Made by a program: the position numbers and the translations under genes. From NCBI GenBank assembly GCA_035301345.1, contig DATGUM010000001.1, positions 1-11,381 on the forward strand: a stretch of 11,381 bases of DNA, read 5' to 3'. A model generated the notes under the pieces. It was given only the letters and a program-made list of their open reading frames with translations, made no database searches and was not told the origin of the DNA. The stretch's first letter is position 1. Every line of letters starts with the position of its first letter. Below, in pieces: positions 6,920-11,381 of this stretch. The stretch comes from CALAMD01 sp035301345. GTDB lineage: Bacteria > Bacillota > Bacilli > Bacillales > Amphibacillaceae.

Positions 6920-8389
6920 ATGTCATTATTTGGATATACAATTAAAGAACTTGAAGAAAAGCTACATAAGAAAGAAATGTCTGTTTCTGAATTAGTAGAT
7001 ATGTCATTTGACCGTATCAATGAAGTAGAAGATGACGTACAAGCATTCATTACGATTGATGAAGAGCACGCGAAGTCTCAAGCGAAACAGATTGACGAAG
7101 CAGGCTATAAAAAAGAAGGCTTAACAGGCTTACCTGTTGGTATTAAAGATAATATTGTGACGAAAGATTTCCGCACGACGTGTGCGAGTAAAATATTGGA
7201 AAACTTCGATTCCCCTTTATACGATGCAACAGTCGTACAAAAGTTAAATGATGCTAACGCAGTGACGATTGGTAAACTTAATTTAGATGAATTTGCAATG
7301 GGTTCTACGACTGAAACGTCAGCTTATAAAGTAACGAGAAACCCATGGAATTTAGACCACGTACCTGGAGGTTCAAGTGGTGGTTCAGCGGCTGCAGTTG
7401 CAGCAGGTGAAGTACTGTTTTCACTAGGGACAGACACAGGTGGATCGATTAGACAACCAGCATCATTTTGCGGTATTGTCGGCATGAAACCTACATACGG
7501 TCTCGTCTCTCGTTATGGACTTGTTGCGATGGCTCCGTCACTCGATCAAATTGGTCCGATGACGCAAACAGTTGAAGATAATGCGCGTGTATTAGAAGCA
7601 ATAGTCGGTCAAGATAAACAAGATGCGACGAGCATTGCTGCAGATATCGAATCATATACGAAATCATTAACAGAAGATGTTAAAGGGCTTCGTATTGCCG
7701 TTCCTGAAGAATACTTAGGCGCAGGAGTATCAGAAGAAGTAAGAGAATCTGTAATGAACGCTCTTAAAATGTTTGAACTACTCGGTGCAACAGTTGATAA
7801 AGTATCTTTACCACACTCAACGTATGCTGCATCAACGTATAAAATGATTTCATCAGCAGAAGGCTCAACAGCACTCGGTCGTTTTGACGGTATTCGTTTC
7901 GGTGTTCGCTCAGAAAATGCTGATAACATGATTGACATGATGAAAAACTCTCGTGGCGAAGGATTCGGTGAAGAAGTTAAACGCCGTATCTTATTAGGTA
8001 CACACGTATTAAGTTCATCAAACTATGAAACGTACTTTGAAAAAGCACAAAAGCTTAGAACGTTAATTAGTAAAGAATTTGAGACAATCTTCTCAACATA
8101 TGATGTCGTCATTGGCCCAACAACACCGACAACGGCATTTAAAATTGGTGATGATTCAATCGATCCACTCGTTAAAAAGATGAGTGATATTCTCGTGGCA
8201 CCAGTTAACTTAGCAGGACTTCCGAGTATTTCTGTTCCGTGTGGATTTTCTGAAGAAGGACTTCCATTCGGCTTACAAATTATCGGAAATCATTTAACAG
8301 AAGGAACGTTATACCGCGTGGCTCATGCATATGAGCGAGCAACAAATCACCATAAAAAACGTCCAATGTTGGGAGGAGCAAACGAATGA
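6920..8389 (+). CDS. gatA: Asp-tRNA(Asn)/Glu-tRNA(Gln) amidotransferase subunit A
   Basis: Glutaminase subunit of GatCAB: an amidase-signature enzyme that frees ammonia from glutamine and channels it to GatB to convert misacylated Glu-tRNA(Gln), or Asp-tRNA(Asn), into Gln- or Asn-tRNA. The 489-residue length is typical. The Ser-cisSer-Lys triad is complete: Lys76 in LPVGIKDNI, cis-Ser152 in the glycine/serine loop PGGSSGGSAAAVAAG (149-163) and nucleophile Ser176 in TDTGGSIRQP. These correspond to Lys79, Ser154 and Ser178 of S. aureus GatA. Other conserved blocks include FAMGSTTETS, GMKPTYGLVSRYGL and the C-terminal APVNLAGLPSISVPCG. ATG 6920 sits 7 bases after AAGGAGG (6906-6912), which overlaps the gatC stop. 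The last 4 bases overlap gatB. Confidence 0.97.
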   Translation: MSLFGYTIKELEEKLHKKEMSVSELVDMSFDRINEVEDDVQAFITIDEEHAKSQAKQIDEAGYKKEGLTGLPVGIKDNIVTKDFRTTCASKILENFDSPLYDATVVQKLNDANAVTIGKLNLDEFAMGSTTETSAYKVTRNPWNLDHVPGGSSGGSAAAVAAGEVLFSLGTDTGGSIRQPASFCGIVGMKPTYGLVSRYGLVAMAPSLDQIGPMTQTVEDNARVLEAIVGQDKQDATSIAADIESYTKSLTEDVKGLRIAVPEEYLGAGVSEEVRESVMNALKMFELLGATVDKVSLPHSTYAASTYKMISSAEGSTALGRFDGIRFGVRSENADNMIDMMKNSRGEGFGEEVKRRILLGTHVLSSSNYETYFEKAQKLRTLISKEFETIFSTYDVVIGPTTPTTAFKIGDDSIDPLVKKMSDILVAPVNLAGLPSISVPCGFSEEGLPFGLQIIGNHLTEGTLYRVAHAYERATNHHKKRPMLGGANE

Positions 8390-9813
8390 ATTTTGAAACA
8401 GTCATTGGATTAGAAGTCCACGTTGAATTAAAAACGAACTCAAAAGTATTCAGTTCTAGCCCTAACGGATTTGGAGCTGAACCGAACTCGAATATAAGTG
8501 TTATTGACTTAGGTTACCCAGGAACATTACCTGTTGTGAACGAAGAAGCAGTTAACTTTGCGATGAAAGCAGCAATGGCTTTAAACTGTGACGTTGCAAC
8601 AGACACGATGTTTGACCGAAAAAGCTATTACTATCCAGATAACCCGACAGCTTACCAAATCTCTCAAGATGAAAAGCCTATCGGAGAAAATGGCTGGATT
8701 GAAATAGAAGTAGATGGTGAAACGAAACGCATTGGTATTACACGTCTTCATTTAGAAGAAGATGCAGGAAAACTTTCTCACGAAGGTGATAGCTCACTTG
8801 TGGACTATAACCGCCAAGGATCACCACTTATTGAGATTGTCTCTGAACCAGACATTCGTTCACCAGAAGAAGCGTATGCATATTTAGATAAATTAAAAAA
8901 TATTATTCAATATACAGGCGTATCAGATTGTCGAATGGAAGAAGGGTCGCTTCGTTGTGATGCGAATATTTCTTTACGCCCAGTCGGCCAAGAAGCATTC
9001 GGTACGAAAACAGAACTTAAAAACTTAAACTCATTTGCGTTTATTCGTGATGGTTTAGAATACGAAGAGAAGCGCCAAGCAAAAGTACTTTCGTCTGGTG
9101 GAGAAATTGACCAAGAAACACGTCGTTACGACGAACGTGCCAAGAAAACGATCTTGATGCGTGTGAAAGACGATGCGGATGACTATCGTTTATTCCCTGA
9201 TCCGGACTTAATTCCGTTGCACATTGATGATGCATGGAAAGAACGCATTCAGGCAGAAATTCCAGAGTTACCAGATGCGCGTAAACAACGTTATATTGAA
9301 TCGTTAGACTTGCCAGCTTATGATGCTGAAGTTTTAACGAGTTCTAAAGCATTATCTGATTTCTTTGAAGAAACAATTGCTGAAGGGGCAGACACGAAAC
9401 AAGCATCTAACTGGTTAATGGGAGACGTCTCTGCATATATGAACAAGCACTTAAAAGAATTAGATGAGCTTGCGATAACTTCAGAAGGATTAGCAAAAAT
9501 GATCAAGCTTATTGAAGATGGTACAATCTCTTCAAAAATTGCTAAACGTGTTTTCGCTGAACTTATTGAAAAAGGAACAGATCCAGAAGCATACGTGAAA
9601 GAACAAGGACTCGTTCAAATTTCTGATGAAGGTCAGTTAAAAGAGGTTGTGTCACAAGTACTTTCAGAAAATGAACAATCTGTCATTGACTTTAAAGAAG
9701 GAAAAGACCGAGCACTCGGCTTCTTAGTCGGTCAAGTGATGAAAGCGACAAAAGGTCAAGCGAATCCACCAATGGTTAACAAAATCTTGAAAGAAGAAAT
9801 CGAAAAGTTATAA
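8386..9813 (+). CDS. gatB: Asp-tRNA(Asn)/Glu-tRNA(Gln) amidotransferase subunit B
   Basis: Kinase and tRNA-binding subunit of GatCAB. It phosphorylates the side chain of the misattached Glu or Asp with ATP, then transamidates it with ammonia from GatA. The protein has 475 residues. The catalytic cradle is visible: IGLEVHVEL (7-15, Glu10 and His12), the Mg-site block LHLEEDAGK (121-129), VDYNRQGSPLIEIVSEPD (139-156) and MEEGSLRCDANIS with TELKNLNSF. The C-terminal roughly 150 residues form the helical and YqeY-like tail that binds the tRNA D-loop region (ending GQVMKATKGQANPPMVNKIL). ATG 8386 overlaps the gatA stop as ATGA, with GGGAGGAG 7 bases upstream, which indicates translational coupling. 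The gene is complete and is the last of the gatCAB operon. Confidence 0.97.
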   Translation: MNFETVIGLEVHVELKTNSKVFSSSPNGFGAEPNSNISVIDLGYPGTLPVVNEEAVNFAMKAAMALNCDVATDTMFDRKSYYYPDNPTAYQISQDEKPIGENGWIEIEVDGETKRIGITRLHLEEDAGKLSHEGDSSLVDYNRQGSPLIEIVSEPDIRSPEEAYAYLDKLKNIIQYTGVSDCRMEEGSLRCDANISLRPVGQEAFGTKTELKNLNSFAFIRDGLEYEEKRQAKVLSSGGEIDQETRRYDERAKKTILMRVKDDADDYRLFPDPDLIPLHIDDAWKERIQAEIPELPDARKQRYIESLDLPAYDAEVLTSSKALSDFFEETIAEGADTKQASNWLMGDVSAYMNKHLKELDELAITSEGLAKMIKLIEDGTISSKIAKRVFAELIEKGTDPEAYVKEQGLVQISDEGQLKEVVSQVLSENEQSVIDFKEGKDRALGFLVGQVMKATKGQANPPMVNKILKEEIEKL

Positions 9814-9818
9814 AATAA

Positions 9819-9860
9819 AAGGCTGGGACAAGGTGGCTAAGTTTGCTTTGTTCGAGCCTT
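9819..9860 (+). terminator. Degenerate GGCTGGGACA-type hairpin repeat between gatB and dagK
   Basis: AAGGCT-G-GGACAA (9819-9831) pairs with TTGTTC-G-AGCCTT (9848-9860): two 6-bp blocks around a G/G mismatch, one G-T pair and a 16-base loop. The left arm carries GGCTGGGACA, the hallmark of a terminator-like intergenic repeat found in Staphylococcaceae, Listeria and Enterococcus, where the right arm normally reads TGTCCCAGCC. Here that arm has drifted. The tail is T-rich but broken (ATTTATTAGTTACTTTT), so termination after gatB is probably partial, allowing read-through into dagK, for which I see no clear separate promoter. Confidence 0.6.
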
Positions 9861-9894
9861 ATTTATTAGTTACTTTTCATAAGGAGGTACACGT

Positions 9895-10800
9895 TTGAAA
9901 GCACGAATCATTTATAACCCAACAGCCGGACGTGAACAATTTAGGAGAGAACTTGCGACTGTCCTTGAAAAATTAGAAATAGCAGGTTATGAAACGTCAG
10001 CTCATGCAACGACTGGAGCTGGTGATGCACAATATGCAGCAAGTTTAGCGAATGATAATGGATTTGATTTAATTATCGCAGTTGGTGGCGACGGAACGAT
10101 TAATGAAGTCGTCAATGGTATATCACGTAAGAAGAAACGTTCAAAAGTGGGAATTATCCCTACAGGAACGACGAATGACTTTGCACGCGCACTGAACATT
10201 CCACGAGACATTGAAAAGGCAGTTGATATTATCGTTGCCGATCAGTCGATGAAGTTAGATATTGGAAAAGTAAATGAACAGTACTTTGTTAATATCGCTG
10301 GTGGTGGCGATTTAACAGAATTAACGTATGATGTGCCAAGTAAGTCAAAAGCAATGGTCGGCCAGCTTGCTTATTATATGAAAGGCATTGAAATGTTACC
10401 GTCGATCCGGCCTGTGCGAACGACCATTGAATATGACGGGCATGTGATTGATGAAGAAATCATGCTATTTTTAGTCGGTAATACGAATTCAATCGGTGGT
10501 TTTGAAAAGCTAGCTCCAGATGCGAAATTGAATGACGGTTTGTTTGATTTAATCATTTTGAAGAAATTAAACATTGCTGAATTTATCCGCGTCGCAACAA
10601 TGGCGATGAGAGGAACGCATTTAGATCATAAAGATATTATTTATGCACAAGCTAAGAAGATAAGAGTAATGCCCGTTGATAAAATGCAGTTAAATATTGA
10701 TGGTGAATTTGGTGGACTATTACCAGGCACATTTGAAAACTTCAGAGAACATATTGAGTTTTTTGTTCCTGAAACATTTAAAGAAAAGCAAAATGAATAA
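9895..10800 (+). CDS. dagK: Diacylglycerol kinase, DgkB/DagK family
   Basis: Soluble, membrane-associated lipid kinase that returns diacylglycerol to phosphatidic acid, chiefly the diacylglycerol released during lipoteichoic acid synthesis. The protein has 301 residues, near Bacillus DgkB (about 303), and is similar along its length. The nucleotide-binding loop GGDGTINEVVNG spans 64-75 (Asp66). The signature GTTNDFARAL spans 91-100, followed by NIAGGGDLTELTYDVPSK (133-150), FEKLAPDAKLNDGLFDLI (203-220, Asp214) and NIDGEFGG (267-274, Glu271). These acidic residues sit where the S. aureus enzyme has its metal and catalytic residues. The start is TTG 9895, 6 bases after AAGGAGGT (9881-9888). A YegS-type sphingosine/diacylglycerol kinase is the only alternative, and the Bacillales order gatCAB-dagK argues against it. 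Confidence 0.94.
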   Translation: MKARIIYNPTAGREQFRRELATVLEKLEIAGYETSAHATTGAGDAQYAASLANDNGFDLIIAVGGDGTINEVVNGISRKKKRSKVGIIPTGTTNDFARALNIPRDIEKAVDIIVADQSMKLDIGKVNEQYFVNIAGGGDLTELTYDVPSKSKAMVGQLAYYMKGIEMLPSIRPVRTTIEYDGHVIDEEIMLFLVGNTNSIGGFEKLAPDAKLNDGLFDLIILKKLNIAEFIRVATMAMRGTHLDHKDIIYAQAKKIRVMPVDKMQLNIDGEFGGLLPGTFENFREHIEFFVPETFKEKQNE

Positions 10801-10804
10801 AAAT

Positions 10805-10834
10805 GTACCCTCCTAAATAGAAGGGTACTTTTTT
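10805..10834. terminator. Bidirectional rho-independent terminator
   Basis: GTACCCT (10805-10811) pairs with AGGGTAC (10822-10828), a 7-bp stem with a 10-base loop. A T run (10829-10834) follows on the plus strand. On the minus strand the A-rich 10796-10803 provides the matching T run. It therefore serves both dagK and the convergent minus-strand gene that ends at 10833. Confidence 0.85.
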
Positions 10835-11381
10835 ATTTTAGTAATCGTAAATGTTCAAACACTTGTTTTAAATCATTGATTAAATCGTCAGCGTGTTCAA
10901 GTCCTACGGAAAACCTGAGTAACTTATCACAAACGCCGCGACGAATTCTTTCTTCTTCTGGAATATCTCCGTGTGTTTGTGTTGTTGGATACGTAATAAA
11001 ACTTTCAACACCTCCAAGACTTTCAGCAAATGTAATAATTTTAAGATGCTGTAAAAATGGATCAATCCATTCACTCTTTTTTATACGGAACGAAACCATA
11101 CCACCTTTTCTTGGGTAGATAACGTCTGTCACGAGTCGTTCACTCTCTAAAAACTGCGCGATTGCTTGCGCATTTTCTTGATGGCGGTCCATCCGTAAGT
11201 GAAGTGTTTTGAGCCCACGAATAAGTAGCCAACTATCTGACGGAGAGAGAACAGCGCCTGCTGCGTAATGTTGTTTTGCTAATCTTTCACAAAGTTCATC
11301 ACCTTTTGCAACGACAAGTCCTGCAAGAACATCATTGTGTCCGCCAATGTACTTTGTTGAACTGTGCAATACGATATCCGC
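10833..11381 (-). CDS. metI: Cystathionine gamma-synthase/O-acetylhomoserine thiolyase (Cys/Met PLP family), C-terminal part
   Basis: PLP-dependent enzyme of the Cys/Met metabolism family. The upstream end is cut by the window edge; 182 codons of the C-terminal half remain. The fragment begins ADIVLHSSTKYIGGHND, with the PLP-binding lysine in the S-x-T-K motif (codon 11352-11354) and the following GGH. The C-terminal substrate-binding block is intact: FAESLGGVESFITYP, then TQTH, EERIRRGV and LLRFSVGLEHADDL. A very short link between VIYPR and GGMVSFRIK, lacking the H-x-x-H insertion of longer MetB/MetC proteins, and the wording of the C-terminus resemble Bacillus MetI, which has both cystathionine gamma-synthase and acetylhomoserine thiolyase activity. 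A metC-type lyase cannot be fully excluded without the N-terminus. It is convergent with dagK, and its promoter and any T-box leader lie outside the window. Confidence 0.85.
   Translation of the reverse strand, partial: ADIVLHSSTKYIGGHNDVLAGLVVAKGDELCERLAKQHYAAGAVLSPSDSWLLIRGLKTLHLRMDRHQENAQAIAQFLESERLVTDVIYPRKGGMVSFRIKKSEWIDPFLQHLKIITFAESLGGVESFITYPTTQTHGDIPEEERIRRGVCDKLLRFSVGLEHADDLINDLKQVFEHLRLLK

Noticed and set aside
10876..11118. Plus-strand 80-residue open frame
   Set aside because: Antisense to the C-terminal part of the MetI-like gene, whose conserved motifs show that the minus strand is coding.
11120..11200. Deletion or frameshift in the metI-like gene because the H-x-x-H segment of MetB/MetC is missing
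   Set aside because: The frame is intact on both sides and the short link is a normal trait of the MetI subgroup, so this is not read as damage.

Overview
This window looks like chromosomal core sequence from a low-GC Gram-positive coccus, most likely a member of the Staphylococcaceae outside the best-known Staphylococcus species (for example a Salinicoccus-, Jeotgalicoccus-, Nosocomiicoccus- or Macrococcus-like genome). The reasons are the pcrB-pcrA-ligA-camS block followed by gatCAB and a dgkB-type diacylglycerol kinase, a CamS lipoprotein, AT-rich codon use, strong GGAGG ribosome binding sites, and a copy of the GGCTGGGACA intergenic hairpin common in Staphylococcaceae and relatives. The species call is inference; the gene identities rest on motifs and on family sequences I know.

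Layout. Bases 1-120 are GC-richer than what follows and fold into a compact three-stem structure, with one reading frame open from the window edge to a TAG at 118-120. This is the only part I cannot assign. It may be a structured RNA or the 3' end of a mobile element (for example the tnpB/omega-RNA end of an IS200/IS605-type unit). Bases 121-339 are very AT-rich, with a short hairpin, a 7-bp inverted repeat and two tandem promoter candidates. Bases 340-6430 form a tight forward operon: pcrB (heptaprenylglyceryl phosphate synthase), pcrA (helicase), ligA (NAD+-dependent DNA ligase) and camS (lipoprotein and likely source of a pheromone-type peptide). A 183-bp gap with an extended -10 promoter then leads to the gatC-gatA-gatB operon (tRNA amidotransferase, 6614-9813). 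In S. aureus, putP sits in this gap; here it is absent. A degenerate terminator-like hairpin repeat separates gatB from dagK (9895-10800). A bidirectional terminator at 10805-10834 separates dagK from a convergent minus-strand gene, cut by the window edge, for a cystathionine gamma-synthase-type PLP enzyme (probably metI).

How the genes fit together. PcrA and LigA are replication and repair housekeeping enzymes. PcrB and DagK both act in glycerolipid metabolism at the membrane: PcrB builds a prenyl-glycerol ether phosphate, and DagK recycles diacylglycerol to phosphatidic acid, mainly from lipoteichoic acid synthesis. GatCAB makes Gln-tRNA(Gln), and Asn-tRNA(Asn) where needed, by transamidation, as expected in Firmicutes that lack GlnRS. 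The likely starts of pcrB, pcrA, ligA, camS and dagK are all GTG or TTG, while gatC, gatA and gatB use ATG. I found no CRISPR array, prophage, toxin-antitoxin or defence system. The region is mostly ordinary core genome, and the least explained part is the first 175 bases.
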